Shown piece after piece: positions 9,826 to 19,160 of a DNA stretch of 64,000 nucleotides. Positions within the stretch are counted from its first letter, which is position 1. Every line of letters starts with the position of its first letter. The DNA is from Kangiella geojedonensis (lineage in GTDB: Bacteria; Pseudomonadota; Gammaproteobacteria; Enterobacterales; Kangiellaceae), in the NCBI RefSeq assembly GCF_000981765.1, contig NZ_CP010975.1, forward strand, positions 930,001 to 994,000, read 5' to 3'. The notes below the pieces were generated by a model, which was not told the origin of the DNA, did no database searches, and worked only from the letters and a program-made list of their open reading frames with translations. A program made the position numbers and the translations under genes.

Positions 9826-11259
9826 ATGGGCGGTAAGTTACTTGAAGAGATTGAAGATTGGAAGTTAGAAGCTAAACTAGAAAATAACAATAAATATTTT
9901 TTCCATACAAGGGTAGTAAATAAAGTCGTTGAGGGGAAAAAATCTTATGTGATTGGTCGAAAAGGAACCGGTAAAACTGCAATCAGTGAATATCTTGTTT
10001 CGATTAAGGAAGATGGATATTTTGCTCAAAAATTAACATTTAAAAACTTCCCCTTTAATAAGCTATATGAGCTATCTGATGATGGATACAATGAGCCAAA
10101 TCAATATATTACGGTTTGGAAGTATTTGATATATTCTACTGTTTGTCAGATGCTCTCTAAGAATGAGAACGTTGACTTAGATAGCAGGGAAAAATTAGAG
10201 AAATTATTTAACCATGACTTAACCTCTGCACTCCCTAACGCTGTAAATGAATGGACAGGTTTCAAGTTTGATATAAAAGTATTAGGGAACGGTATCGGCT
10301 TAGGTTCGGAGAAAAAAACAAGCGAAACCAAAGGAGCTGATATTGCTGAACGGGTTAGAGTTTTAGAGCAGTTTATAGAGCATAAATTAGGTAAAGAGAC
10401 ATATGTCGTTTTATTTGATGAGCTAGATGAGGACTACAAAGATATTATAGACAGGGAGAAATATAAGAAATATACAGATTTGTTAACTAGTCTATTTAAG
10501 GCCGTGCAGGATATAAAAGCAAAATTTAATCGTTTTAAGTTTTATCCTGTAATATTTTTAAGGGACGATATTTACGATATCTTACTAGATCCTGATAAAA
10601 ATAAATGGACTGACTATAAGATCTCGCTGGAGTGGAGTAGGGATAACTTAAAAAACTTACTGGCCTTTAGGATTTCTAGAGCAGTAAGTCTTGATAGTGA
10701 TGGAATGAATTTCCAACAGGCATGGAGCAAGGTGTTTAAATCAGGAGACGTTAGGTATGGTAATAGGGGAAGCAAGTCAATGAGCATATTTAATTATATT
10801 ACCCGCTGTACTCAAAATCGCCCCAGAGATTTTATTAGGTATTTACAAATTTGCGCGGAGTTATCTTTGGAGCGAGGTCAAGATAAGGTAACACCAAGTA
10901 TTGTAAAAACTGTTGCGAAACCCTTTTCTAATTACTTAAAAACCGAAATGGAGGATGAGATTCATGGGGCTCTTCCTGAGATAAAAAAAATATTCAATTT
11001 ATTTACGAAGCTTAGAAAGCAAACACTGAATATTAGTGAGTTTGAAAAAATTTATAATGCTGAAGTATCTGCTGAGAATATTCCAAAGCGAGATTATCAA
11101 TTCATACTAGAGATGTTATTCATGTTTAGTGTAATTGGAAATGTTACGACTCAAAAAAATCATCAGGTGTTTAGATATCAAAACAAGGATGCAAGATTAA
11201 ATATGAATGAACAAATTTGTGTGCATAGAGGGTTATATAGGGCTCTCCAGATTCTATAA
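9826..11259 (+). CDS. P-loop ATPase, Sll1717-like, AT-rich insertion
   Basis: The 477-residue protein carries a Walker A motif GRKGTGKT at residues 44-51 and a Walker B-like VVLFDE ending at Asp198-Glu199. The C-terminal part resembles a winged-helix region (FILEMLFMFSVIGNV), and the end has VHRGLYRALQIL. This layout resembles the Sll1717-type P-loop ATPases, seen as orphan or defence-associated genes; the family call is from memory of the pattern. The start at 9826 is favoured by GGGAGG 6 bases upstream; an upstream ATG at 9751 lacks such a site. The gene is visibly richer in A and T than prpF and prpD around it, which suggests horizontal acquisition. It has no partner gene, so function is open. 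Confidence 0.7.
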   Translation: MGGKLLEEIEDWKLEAKLENNNKYFFHTRVVNKVVEGKKSYVIGRKGTGKTAISEYLVSIKEDGYFAQKLTFKNFPFNKLYELSDDGYNEPNQYITVWKYLIYSTVCQMLSKNENVDLDSREKLEKLFNHDLTSALPNAVNEWTGFKFDIKVLGNGIGLGSEKKTSETKGADIAERVRVLEQFIEHKLGKETYVVLFDELDEDYKDIIDREKYKKYTDLLTSLFKAVQDIKAKFNRFKFYPVIFLRDDIYDILLDPDKNKWTDYKISLEWSRDNLKNLLAFRISRAVSLDSDGMNFQQAWSKVFKSGDVRYGNRGSKSMSIFNYITRCTQNRPRDFIRYLQICAELSLERGQDKVTPSIVKTVAKPFSNYLKTEMEDEIHGALPEIKKIFNLFTKLRKQTLNISEFEKIYNAEVSAENIPKRDYQFILEMLFMFSVIGNVTTQKNHQVFRYQNKDARLNMNEQICVHRGLYRALQIL

Positions 11260-11269
11260 TAGAAGCAAG

Positions 11270-11352
11270 CGTAGCCTCGAAGGAACTTCGAGGTTTACGG
11301 TAACGAGGAACGGATAATTCCCTCGATTACGCTAAAGCTAATCGAGGCTACG
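11270..11352. repeat. Cluster of nested palindromes after the ATPase gene
   Basis: CGTAGCCTCGA (11270-11280) is exactly complementary to TCGAGGCTACG (11342-11352). Between them lie two more hairpins: CCTCGAA/TTCGAGG (11275-11293) and CCTCGATTA/TAATCGAGG (about 11331 inward to 11348). The element begins 11 bases after the ATPase stop and separates the AT-rich gene from the downstream gene. It may be a terminator-like structure, a mobile palindrome or an insertion scar. From here to 11537 no gene is seen. Confidence 0.6.
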
Positions 11353-11537
11353 TAAATTACATACCCAAGATATCCGTTAAGAGATTACCGCGTCACTGTT
11401 TTACAGCTCCTCGGTAATTGCTCCTGCATTACTCTAACTCCTGCATTCATGCAGACGTCGTAATCACGAGCAGTTGCTTTACTATACGGTGTCTATATCT
11501 TTATACTGGTTCTAAGCTTTTTAACCATGGAGTTAGT

Positions 11538-12581
11538 ATGTTTCGTCGTTATTTAGTTTTTCCTGCGGTGGTTTCTTCACTGCTGTTTGTATCTGGTTTA
11601 GCTTTTAGTTCGGTGGCGGGTGGCTCCGAAGCTGAGAAGCCTTCAGTTAAAGACGCTTCGTCTTTGCCGTCATTACTAGAGTTAGAGCCGTATGAGGTCG
11701 AGTGGGGTGGTCGTCCGCGTGATCCTGCGGTGGCGCCTGATGGTATGGTGTGGTTTTGTGGTCAGGCGGGTAATTATATTGCTCGGTTGAATCCTGAGAC
11801 GGGCGCTATGAAGCAATTTTCGGTTCCTGAAGGTTCGCATCCGCATAATTTAATCGTGGCGAGTGATGGAGGCGTTTGGTACGCGGGCAATCAGAATGGT
11901 CATATCGGTCGTATCGACCCTAAGACTGGCGATATTAAGCAGTTCCCAATGCCTGAGGAGATTAAAGATCCCCACACCTTGGTGTTTGATTCGGATGAAA
12001 ACATTTGGTTTACCGCGCAGCATTCGAACGTTATTGGGCATTTAGATGTTGAATCGGGCGAGGTGCGTTTTGTGAAGGGCACTAAAAAAGGCTCGCGTCC
12101 TTATGGCATTAAGCTGAATTCACAAGGTGTGCCTTGGGTTGTGATGGTAGGTACTAACAAATTGGCGACGGTTGACCCTGAAACCATGGCGTTGAAAGAA
12201 GTGGATATTCCGCGTGAAAAAGCGCGCCCACGTCGTATGGAGATAACTTCAGATGATTCAGTGTGGTATGTGGACTTTAATCGTGGCTATTTAGGGCAAT
12301 ATAATCCTGAAACCGAGAAGTTTACGGAGTGGTTATCGCCAAACGGTCATGATAGCCAACCTTACGGTACTGTGCTTGATAGCGAAGAACGTATTTGGTT
12401 TGCGGAAACTGGGCCTTATCCTAACGTGATGTTGGGTTTTGATACGGGGGCTAAAGCGTTTGTTAGTAAAACGATTGTCGAGAGCGGTGGCTCAGTTCGT
12501 CACATGTATTATGACGAAGCCAAAAACGAATTTTGGTTTGGTGTGGATACTGGTTTTATTGTGAGAGGCCAACCTAACTAA
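11538..12581 (+). CDS. Secreted beta-propeller protein, virginiamycin B lyase-like (Vgb family)
   Basis: The 347-residue protein opens with a signal peptide (MFRRYLVFPAVVSSLLFVSGLAFSSV) and is then built of repeated blades of about 42 residues with the pattern GxVWFxGQxxNxIGRxDPxTGxxxxF, as in streptogramin B lyase and related NHL-like propellers. The reaction is not known; most chromosomal Vgb-like proteins have no proven role in resistance. The start at 11538 places the signal peptide at the N-terminus; an in-frame upstream start at 11418 would add 40 unlikely residues. It ends at a strong hairpin and faces the FAD oxidoreductase gene. Confidence 0.8.
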   Translation: MFRRYLVFPAVVSSLLFVSGLAFSSVAGGSEAEKPSVKDASSLPSLLELEPYEVEWGGRPRDPAVAPDGMVWFCGQAGNYIARLNPETGAMKQFSVPEGSHPHNLIVASDGGVWYAGNQNGHIGRIDPKTGDIKQFPMPEEIKDPHTLVFDSDENIWFTAQHSNVIGHLDVESGEVRFVKGTKKGSRPYGIKLNSQGVPWVVMVGTNKLATVDPETMALKEVDIPREKARPRRMEITSDDSVWYVDFNRGYLGQYNPETEKFTEWLSPNGHDSQPYGTVLDSEERIWFAETGPYPNVMLGFDTGAKAFVSKTIVESGGSVRHMYYDEAKNEFWFGVDTGFIVRGQPN

Positions 12582-12587
12582 CCCGTG

Positions 12588-12612
12588 AAGCCTCGAATTT
12601 TATTCGAGGCTT
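12588..12612. terminator. Hairpin terminator between convergent genes
   Basis: AAGCCTCGAAT and ATTCGAGGCTT form a perfect 11-base stem around a 3-base loop, followed by TTATTATT on the plus strand. It lies between the Vgb-like gene and the convergent FAD oxidoreductase gene, so it may serve both. Confidence 0.75.
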
Positions 12613-12614
12613 TA

Positions 12615-13901
12615 TTATTCTGCTTTCTCTTTCCACCAGTCTTTAAGTTGATACCACCAGTAACTGAGTTGTGCGGCGCTGGGGCCAAAGACGCCACCAT
12701 TCCAGGGTAAGCCCCAAGGTTGGAAATGCTTGTAGTGATCGTTTTCGCCGGTAATTGCTGCGGCAACGATTTCACCTGCTGCTGTGGTTGGTGCTACGCC
12801 GTGGCCACCAAACCCTGTGTTGTACCAAACGTTCGGCGCGACCTCACCGATTTGTGCCATCTGGTGTCTAGCGTAAGCCATCCAACCATGCCAGTCGTAA
12901 TCGACTTTAACCCCTTCAAGTTGCGGAAACACTTTGAGCATGTCTCGCTTCAGCATGTGGTTTAAGTCTTTGGGCTTAGCTTTTCTGGCGTGAATGCGAC
13001 CGCCCCACAGTATTCGAGTGTCTCTTAGCGGACGGTAGTAATCAAAAGCAAAGCGGGTGTCATAGACTGCTGAATCTGTGTTGATCGCATTGGTTAAACG
13101 ATCGCCGAGCGGCTCTGTGGTCATGACGTAAGTGGCGATAGGTAAAATCGAGCTGGACACCGGTTTAAATAAATCACCAATGTAACCGCCACCGGCGAGT
13201 ACCACGTTTTTGGCTTTGATGGTGCCTTGCGAAGTTTTAATTTGTTTGGTGGGGCTTTGGTAATTGATATCCAGCACTTCACATTCTTGATGTATTTTGA
13301 CGCCTTGTTTCTGTAGTTCTTTGGCGATTCCAAGTGCGTAGTTAAGCGGATGGAAGTGCATCGCGTTCGGTTCAAATAAAGCGCCGTGATACTGGTTGCT
13401 TTTTAAGATGCCGTTTAATTCGTCGGGTGGAATATAGTCCCACTTAACGCCTATGGTGTCGCGCATAAAGTTTTGTTCGTCGCGCAGAATGGATTGATCT
13501 TTAAACCAGTTTGCCCAGAGAGCGCCTTTATCCACTAAGTCACAATTAATGGTGTATTGAACCACGCGTCGTCGAATGAGACTGACAGCGCCTTGGGTAA
13601 ATTGATACAGCACTTTTGCTTGCTCAAGGCCGACTTGTTTCACCAGAGCTTTGGCGCCTAACGAATAACCTGCAAACACCAAACCACCGTTTCGTCCAGA
13701 GCATCCGTAGCCGATACCATGCTTATCCACGATGGCGATATTAGTATGACCACGTTCGACTAAGCCTAAGGCTGTCATTAGCCCCGCGTAACCACCGCCA
13801 ACGATACAGGTTTCGACTTCTAGATTGTCGATAAACCCATCACTGGTGATGGTTTGGTTCCTAGTAGCGGCGTAATAGGTATCGGGATAGAGGGGGCTCA
13901 T
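12615..13901 (-). CDS. FAD-dependent amine/amino acid oxidoreductase (DAO family, PuuB/OrdL-like)
   Basis: The 428-residue protein has an N-terminal dinucleotide-binding motif CIVGGGYAGLMTALGL and the downstream CSGRNGG segment typical of DAO-family flavoproteins such as gamma-glutamylputrescine oxidase and related OrdL proteins. A C-terminal WHGWMAYARHQMAQIG and the FGGHGVAPTTAAGE segment complete the FAD fold. The substrate cannot be told from sequence; a primary or secondary amine is likely. It is a single gene, read opposite to its neighbours, between the Vgb-like gene and prpD. No polyamine genes are next to it. Confidence 0.8.
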   Translation of the reverse strand: MSPLYPDTYYAATRNQTITSDGFIDNLEVETCIVGGGYAGLMTALGLVERGHTNIAIVDKHGIGYGCSGRNGGLVFAGYSLGAKALVKQVGLEQAKVLYQFTQGAVSLIRRRVVQYTINCDLVDKGALWANWFKDQSILRDEQNFMRDTIGVKWDYIPPDELNGILKSNQYHGALFEPNAMHFHPLNYALGIAKELQKQGVKIHQECEVLDINYQSPTKQIKTSQGTIKAKNVVLAGGGYIGDLFKPVSSSILPIATYVMTTEPLGDRLTNAINTDSAVYDTRFAFDYYRPLRDTRILWGGRIHARKAKPKDLNHMLKRDMLKVFPQLEGVKVDYDWHGWMAYARHQMAQIGEVAPNVWYNTGFGGHGVAPTTAAGEIVAAAITGENDHYKHFQPWGLPWNGGVFGPSAAQLSYWWYQLKDWWKEKAE

Positions 13902-14077
13902 GTCATGATTCGTTGTTTATTTTATGAGCATCATTGTGTCTGATTTTTAAACAAAGGAAAAGTTTATTTAACGTTAGAAGCAGCGGGACTTTTTAAAACT
14001 TAACATTTGTCGCTTGAGATAGCCGCTACGTCTGTTTAAGGTGAATGGATAGCATTCATCAAGAGCAAGGAGTTGAT

Positions 14078-15523
14078 ATGTCAAGCACAGTTGAGTCGAA
14101 CGTACGCCCAGAACCTGATGCAGAGTTAGTTCGCATTGCGGAATATGTCGCTGAATATACCGTGGAGAGCGACGAGGCAATGACGACTGCTCGCTATTGT
14201 CTGATGGATACGCTTGGGTGTGGCTTGCTAGCTTTGCGCTACCCTGAGTGCACAAAACATCTAGGGCCACTAGCACCCGGAACTGTAGTGCCAAACGGTG
14301 CGCGAGTGCCGGGCACCCAATTTGAGATGGATCCTGTCAAGGCGGCTTTTGATATTGGCTGCATGATTCGTTGGCTTGATTACAACGATACGTGGCTAGC
14401 GGCAGAGTGGGGGCATCCCTCGGATAACCTTGGTGGTATTTTAGCCATTGCAGACTTTTTAAGTCGTCAGTCGATCGCCGAAGGATACGCGCCGCTGACC
14501 ATGCAAACCGTTTTAGAGGCAATGGTGAAAGCTCATGAAATTCAGGGCGTGTTGGCGCTGGATAATAGTTTCAACCGAGTCGGTTTAGATCACGTGATTC
14601 TAGTCAAAGTCGCTTCCACAGCGGTAATCACGCACATGATGGGTGGTAGCCGCGACGACATTATTGATGCCGTGTCTCAGGCTTTTGTCGATGGTCAGTC
14701 GCTTCGGACTTACCGTCATACCCCTAACACAGGCTCTAGAAAGTCTTGGGCAGCAGGAGATGCGACGTCGCGTGCGGTGCGGTTGGCGATGATGACGCTG
14801 ACGGGCGAGATGGGGTATCCCAGTGCGCTAAGCGCTAAAACTTGGGGTTTTTATGATGTGTCGTTTGACGGCAAGCCGTTTAGTTTTCAGCGTGACTTTG
14901 GCAGTTATGTGATGGAAAACATTTTATTTAAGATTTCCTATCCGGCTGAGTTTCATGGACAAACCGCGGTCGAAGCGGCTATTGAGTTGCAGGATAAGGT
15001 TGCTGATAAACTTGACGACATCGAACGAATCGAATTAACAACTCATGAATCCGCGATACGAATTATTTCCAAAGAGGGTGAGTTGCATAATCCAGCGGAT
15101 CGCGATCATTGTATTCAATACATGGTGGCCTGTGGCTTATTATTTGGTGAATTAAACGCTGATCATTATGAAGATGATGTCGCTAAAGATTCGCGAATCG
15201 ATGCTTTGCGTGACAAGATGACGCTTCAAGAAAATAAAGACTGGTCAAAGGATTATCATGAGCCGAGTAAGCGCAGCATTGCTAACGCGGTTCAAGTGTT
15301 TTTTAAAGACGGCAGCTCTACCGATAAAGTCATCGTTGAATACCCTCTCGGTCATAGAAGGCGTAGAGAAGAGGGGATTCCTGTCTTGATAGAAAAGTTT
15401 AAGAAGAATGTCTATACGCGCTTTCCTAAAAGGCATGGCGAAGAAATTATTGATTTATGCCTAGATGAAGAAGCGTTACTGAATACTCCTGTTAACGAGT
15501 TTATGAATTTGTTGGTGATATAA
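14078..15523 (+). CDS. prpD: 2-methylcitrate dehydratase PrpD
   Basis: The 481-residue MmgE/PrpD-family enzyme dehydrates 2-methylcitrate to cis-2-methylaconitate without an Fe-S cluster. The segment [20 protein letters not shown], then GEMGYPSAL and [10 protein letters not shown], and later [13 protein letters not shown], are nearly as in E. coli PrpD, and the length (483 there) fits. The start at 14078 has AAGGAG 7 bases upstream; an in-frame start at 14045 has none. AcnD and PrpF already provide an alternative route for the same step, so the two pathways coexist here, separated by about 4.4 kb of unrelated genes. Confidence 0.93.
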   Translation: MSSTVESNVRPEPDAELVRIAEYVAEYTVESDEAMTTARYCLMDTLGCGLLALRYPECTKHLGPLAPGTVVPNGARVPGTQFEMDPVKAAFDIGCMIRWLDYNDTWLAAEWGHPSDNLGGILAIADFLSRQSIAEGYAPLTMQTVLEAMVKAHEIQGVLALDNSFNRVGLDHVILVKVASTAVITHMMGGSRDDIIDAVSQAFVDGQSLRTYRHTPNTGSRKSWAAGDATSRAVRLAMMTLTGEMGYPSALSAKTWGFYDVSFDGKPFSFQRDFGSYVMENILFKISYPAEFHGQTAVEAAIELQDKVADKLDDIERIELTTHESAIRIISKEGELHNPADRDHCIQYMVACGLLFGELNADHYEDDVAKDSRIDALRDKMTLQENKDWSKDYHEPSKRSIANAVQVFFKDGSSTDKVIVEYPLGHRRRREEGIPVLIEKFKKNVYTRFPKRHGEEIIDLCLDEEALLNTPVNEFMNLLVI

Positions 15524-15586
15524 AAAACCTTCACCTAATTTTGACTTGCTATATGGCATGATTGGTTCTCAACTAGGAGGTGAGCC

Positions 15587-16219
15587 ATGATGTTATCGGC
15601 TGGAGCGATCCAAAATTTGGATCGAAAGTTTAGACTTAATTTAATTAACAGTATTACTGGCGTCAAACCTGCCAACATGATTGGTACTGTCTCGTCTGAT
15701 GGTGAAACCAACTTAGCCATCATTAGTTCGGTGGTACATCTTGGTAGCGACCCAGCGTTAGTGGGTTTTGTGACTCGGCCTACTGAAGAGATTCCCCGAC
15801 ATACTTATCAGAACATATTAGATACCACTTATTTTACTATCAATCACGTCAGTGCTGAGTACATAAAAAACGCTCACTACACCTCAACAAAATTTCCTCG
15901 AGAGATCTCTGAATTCAAGGAGTGTGGTTTTAGTGAAGAATATTTAGATGACTTTAAAGCTCCTTTTGTTAAGGAGTCTTTGATCAAAATAGGAGTGAAA
16001 TACCGTCAGCAACTACCGATTGAATTAAATGGAACACGATTAATGATAGGAGAGATTCAAACCATTATATTTCCTGACGATGCGGTTAACGAAAAAGGCT
16101 ACATGGATTTAGAAGGATTTAATAATGTCGGTATTGGTGGCTTAAATCAATACTACAGTCTTAAGAAAATTGGGGAGTTCCCTTATGCTAGGCTTGGTGA
16201 TGAACCGGACTTTGATTAA
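15587..16219 (+). CDS. Flavin reductase-like FMN-binding protein
   Basis: The 210-residue protein shows the split-barrel flavin reductase-like fold: an N-terminal strand region KPANMIGTVSSDGETNLAIISSVVHLGSDPALVGFVTRP and the later TYFTINHVSAEY. Such proteins bind FMN and reduce flavin, or act as small FMN oxidoreductases; the substrate is unknown. Its ribosome binding site is excellent (AGGAGGTGAGCC before ATG); ATG at 15590 is an equally possible start. It is convergent with the short-chain dehydrogenase gene, only 7 bases apart, with no clear hairpin between. Confidence 0.78.
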   Translation: MMLSAGAIQNLDRKFRLNLINSITGVKPANMIGTVSSDGETNLAIISSVVHLGSDPALVGFVTRPTEEIPRHTYQNILDTTYFTINHVSAEYIKNAHYTSTKFPREISEFKECGFSEEYLDDFKAPFVKESLIKIGVKYRQQLPIELNGTRLMIGEIQTIIFPDDAVNEKGYMDLEGFNNVGIGGLNQYYSLKKIGEFPYARLGDEPDFD

Positions 16220-16226
16220 GGGTTCG

Positions 16227-16979
16227 TTACCACTCAATCTCTTTACCATCCCAGGCAAAGAATTTGCCACTATCCTCTAGCGTGGTGTTTTCTAAAACAT
16301 TCATCATCTTTGACACAGCGTATTCAGTGCTAAACAACTTTTCTTCCGGTACATTTGCTTGGAAGGGTTTGGAGAGTGATGTATCTGTGGTTCCGGGGTG
16401 AATTGCTACGACAACGCAATGTTTAAATCGTCTTGATGCTTCAATAGATAAGGTTTTTATCAACTGATTGAGTGCTGCTTTACTAGCGCGATAGCTGTAC
16501 CAACCGCCAAGATAATTGTCGCCAATACTTCCAACCCGTGCTGATAAGGAAGCGAAAAGCCCAGTTGATTTTTGTGCTTTAGCGCCTGCCTCTAAGTGAT
16601 GAAGTAAGTGTTTCGCAATTAATGGTGTTATCAGAGCATTCGCGCTTATTACTTCTTTAAAGCTGTTTGGGTTGAAGTCTTCGATTTTCTTTTCGGGACT
16701 GATGTCTTTAGAGTCGTTATGCAATACGCCACAGGCGTTAATGATGAGTTGGACTTCAAACTCTCTACCGGAGAGAAACTCTGAAAATAGCTGAAGTTCC
16801 TTCTCTGAACCGGGATCTAGCTTCATCATATGAAGCTTGCCTTTACTCTGACCCTCAATCGTTTTAAAGCTTTGGATTTGTCGAGTACAAGCAAACACAT
16901 GGTCATATTGCGCTAAACAATACTCTACAAATTGGTGACCTATGCCACCGTTGGCTCCGAATATAATCGCTGTTTTCAT
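16227..16979 (-). CDS. Short-chain dehydrogenase/reductase (C-factor-like)
   Basis: The 250-residue protein is a classical SDR. The NAD(P)-binding motif is TAIIFGANGGIG at residues 3-14, the NNAG-like position reads INACGVLH, and the catalytic YxxxK is YRASK with a preceding Ser in SLSARVGS. The segment NQLIKTLSIE and AIHPGTTDTSLSKPF resemble C-factor (CsgA)-like SDRs, which are broad in role. The substrate is unknown. It stands alone and is convergent with the flavin reductase gene. Confidence 0.85.
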   Translation of the reverse strand: MKTAIIFGANGGIGHQFVEYCLAQYDHVFACTRQIQSFKTIEGQSKGKLHMMKLDPGSEKELQLFSEFLSGREFEVQLIINACGVLHNDSKDISPEKKIEDFNPNSFKEVISANALITPLIAKHLLHHLEAGAKAQKSTGLFASLSARVGSIGDNYLGGWYSYRASKAALNQLIKTLSIEASRRFKHCVVVAIHPGTTDTSLSKPFQANVPEEKLFSTEYAVSKMMNVLENTTLEDSGKFFAWDGKEIEW

Positions 16980-17105
16980 GAAATAAGTATCCTCGCAGTG
17001 CTGTGAATAGAAAGTGAAGGATTATAAAATTGGGGCTGCTGAGCTTTGATTTGTCTTAAATTTCAGTATGATAGTTCGCAATAGGTTAAATGTAAGGAAT
17101 CTGTT

Positions 17106-17690
17106 TTGTCTGAAAAACGCATGGGTATCACAGAGGTTTTAGAGTCCGTTAAAGACAATGCTGAGGGTGAGGATGTCGAGCTTGGAGAAGTCGTAGAGCA
17201 TCTAGAGCATCGTGGTTTTGGTCCTATATTATTAGCTCCAGCCTTGGTCGCTTTGTTTCCGACAGGCGCTATTCCAGGGATACCCAGTGCATGCGGTATT
17301 CTCATCTTCTTAATTGCGATTCAAATGGCTTGGGGTAAAAAACACCCTTGGTTACCCAATAAGCTCACGGCTATCGGCTTCAGCCAAGAAAAGCTTGGAA
17401 AAGTTATCGATAAAGTCTGTCCATATACTAAGAAAATTGATCGTTGGTTTAAGCCTAGGTTATCGATTCTGTCTGAAGGGGTGGTGAAGCGCCTTGTGGC
17501 CTTGATGTGCGCTTTAGCGGGGCTGATTATGATTCCGTTAGAGCTGGTTCCTTTTGCGGTGATGCTGCCTGCGTTTGCAATTGTGTTAGCTGCCGTTGGA
17601 CTCAGCACTGAAGACGGCATAGTTATTTCTATCGCCAGCCTGATTATGCTGGGTTCATTCTATCTGCTATATGTTAATTATATTCAGTAG
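17106..17690 (+). CDS. ExoD-family membrane protein
   Basis: The 194-residue protein resembles ExoD of rhizobia (exopolysaccharide synthesis, alkaline tolerance): an acidic N-terminus (ITEVLESVKDNAEGEDVELGEVVEHL), then GFGPILLAPALVALFPTGAIPGIPS followed by about four membrane segments. The family's biochemical role is not established. The start is TTG at 17106 with TAAGGA about 10 bases upstream; ATG at 17121 is the alternative. It is convergent with the pseudouridine synthase gene 10 bases downstream. Confidence 0.8.
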   Translation: MSEKRMGITEVLESVKDNAEGEDVELGEVVEHLEHRGFGPILLAPALVALFPTGAIPGIPSACGILIFLIAIQMAWGKKHPWLPNKLTAIGFSQEKLGKVIDKVCPYTKKIDRWFKPRLSILSEGVVKRLVALMCALAGLIMIPLELVPFAVMLPAFAIVLAAVGLSTEDGIVISIASLIMLGSFYLLYVNYIQ

Positions 17691-17700
17691 CTGCTTTCTA

Positions 17701-18636
17701 TCACGACAAAGTTAGTGAGAAGGGGGAGCTAAATGCTCGCTCTTGTTTGTCCACTGGGTCGATGAACTGCAACGTCTTTGCTAGAAGCTGCATGGGTTTT
17801 TGAAAGTTATCTTTTTCTTTCGGCTGTAACTCAGGGTAGAAGCGATCGTTAAGAATAGGGTAACCAATCTCCATCATATGCAAGCGTAATTGGTGCGTGC
17901 GTCCTGTGATGGGACTAAGTTTAAATAAGGCGTGGTCGTAGTTTTGCTCTAAACATTCAATCAACGACTCTGCATATTGCCCCTGAGACGGGTCGTTACT
18001 GTTAATAAAGCGAAATTTAGGCTTGCCCCGAGTTAAATAATTTTTGATATGCCACTGTTTTCCAACCATTGAAAGTGAAGTCGGTACATGAGTTATTGCT
18101 TGGTATTTTTTATGTATTCTCTGCTGACTGAACAATTGGTGGTAGTCACCGCGTGTTTCGGGGTTGGTCGAGAACATGACTAATCCAGCGGTGTCACGAT
18201 CTAGGCGATGTATAGCCTGCAGCTCTTTTATCCCTGTGCGTTGTATGAGCCGTTCCTGCAAACATTCATTGACGAAAACCCCTCCGGGCATCACGGGCAA
18301 AAAAGGTGGTTTGTGTGCAATAAGAAAGTGATCATTATGCTCGACGATCGTTTCTTCGAAGGGAATTTGTGGCTCTTTCGTGACTTCTCGGTAATAGCCT
18401 AGCGTTTTATTGGGCTGGAAAAGTGTCATTTCATCAATAGCTCGATTGCTATCTTCACAATCACGATCATTGTCTCGCCAGAATACCTTGCCACTCTTCA
18501 TACGCTCCTTCCACATCGTTGCGCTAATGTGCGGAAATTTCTCAACTAAAAAATCCAAAACGGATTTGTATTTCGCTGAAGCGGGGAGAGTGATGAATGA
18601 TGGGCGATTTGCCTGTGACATGGTGTGATGATTCAT
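17701..18636 (-). CDS. RluA-family pseudouridine synthase
   Basis: The 311-residue protein carries the RluA-family catalytic motif HRLDRDTAGLVMF with the catalytic Asp, followed by KKYQAITH and, near the C-terminus, PITGRTHQLRLHM. It would isomerise uridine in rRNA or tRNA. The N-terminal 100 residues may hold a degenerate S4-like region (SGKVFWRDNDRDCEDSNRAI). Which RNA site it modifies cannot be told. The first ATG (18636) and the ATG at 18621 (MSQANRP) are both possible starts. Confidence 0.88.
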   Translation of the reverse strand: MNHHTMSQANRPSFITLPASAKYKSVLDFLVEKFPHISATMWKERMKSGKVFWRDNDRDCEDSNRAIDEMTLFQPNKTLGYYREVTKEPQIPFEETIVEHNDHFLIAHKPPFLPVMPGGVFVNECLQERLIQRTGIKELQAIHRLDRDTAGLVMFSTNPETRGDYHQLFSQQRIHKKYQAITHVPTSLSMVGKQWHIKNYLTRGKPKFRFINSNDPSQGQYAESLIECLEQNYDHALFKLSPITGRTHQLRLHMMEIGYPILNDRFYPELQPKEKDNFQKPMQLLAKTLQFIDPVDKQERAFSSPFSLTLS

Positions 18637-18763
18637 GAGCTAAGGATTAGGATTGTAACAATATTAGGCCGAAATAGAGAAGACTCTATCTTGCTGTTGA
18701 AGTAGATTCCTATTTTTATATTTTCGGGGTATGATGTTTTCTGGATTACAACTGGACGATATT

Positions 18764-19054
18764 ATGAAAAAAATTACTTATTTATTAATTGCTTGTGCAA
18801 TGACTTTGCTTTTAACAGCATGTGGCGCACCGACTATTGATGCTTCGAGCGAGAAGGCGATGCAAGAATCCATGGAAGAGATCACCAAAGATATGACTGA
18901 AGCTGAGAAAACCGAGTTTGGTATGGCTATCATGGCTGTTTCGATGAAGGTTGCTATGTCAAATATGGGTAACCCAGAAAAAGCTGAGGAAGCTGTTCAG
19001 GAAGCCTTAGACGGAAAAACTGCGGAAGAAGTTATTGAAATGAGTAAAGAATAA
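18764..19054 (+). CDS. Small lipoprotein (DUF6694-like)
   Basis: The 96-residue product begins MKKITYLLIACAMTLLLTACGAPT, a clear lipoprotein signal with lipobox LTAC. The mature part is about 75 residues, acidic and alpha-helical, rich in Met and Glu. I know similar small lipoproteins only as unnamed families (DUF6694-like). The start at 18764 is chosen for the signal peptide; an in-frame ATG at 18731 would add 11 residues before it. A terminator follows directly. Confidence 0.75.
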   Translation: MKKITYLLIACAMTLLLTACGAPTIDASSEKAMQESMEEITKDMTEAEKTEFGMAIMAVSMKVAMSNMGNPEKAEEAVQEALDGKTAEEVIEMSKE

Positions 19055-19079
19055 TAGACTGATATTATTGATTTACCTG

Positions 19080-19107
19080 AAAAAAGCGCTTTATGGCGCT
19101 TTTTTTA
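19080..19107 (+). terminator. Rho-independent terminator after the small lipoprotein gene
   Basis: AAAAAGCGC and GCGCTTTTTTT pair around a TTTATG loop and end in a T run. It lies 26 bases after the lipoprotein stop codon and isolates that gene from the Fur-box promoter downstream. Confidence 0.85.
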
Positions 19108-19160
19108 TATCGCATAAAACAAGCCCTAATGAGTTCACTGCAAATTTGACTTGATTTGTA

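Noticed and set aside
11538-12581. Streptogramin resistance gene
   Set aside because: The Vgb-like fold alone does not show lyase activity; the protein is secreted and such propellers are common in chromosomes.
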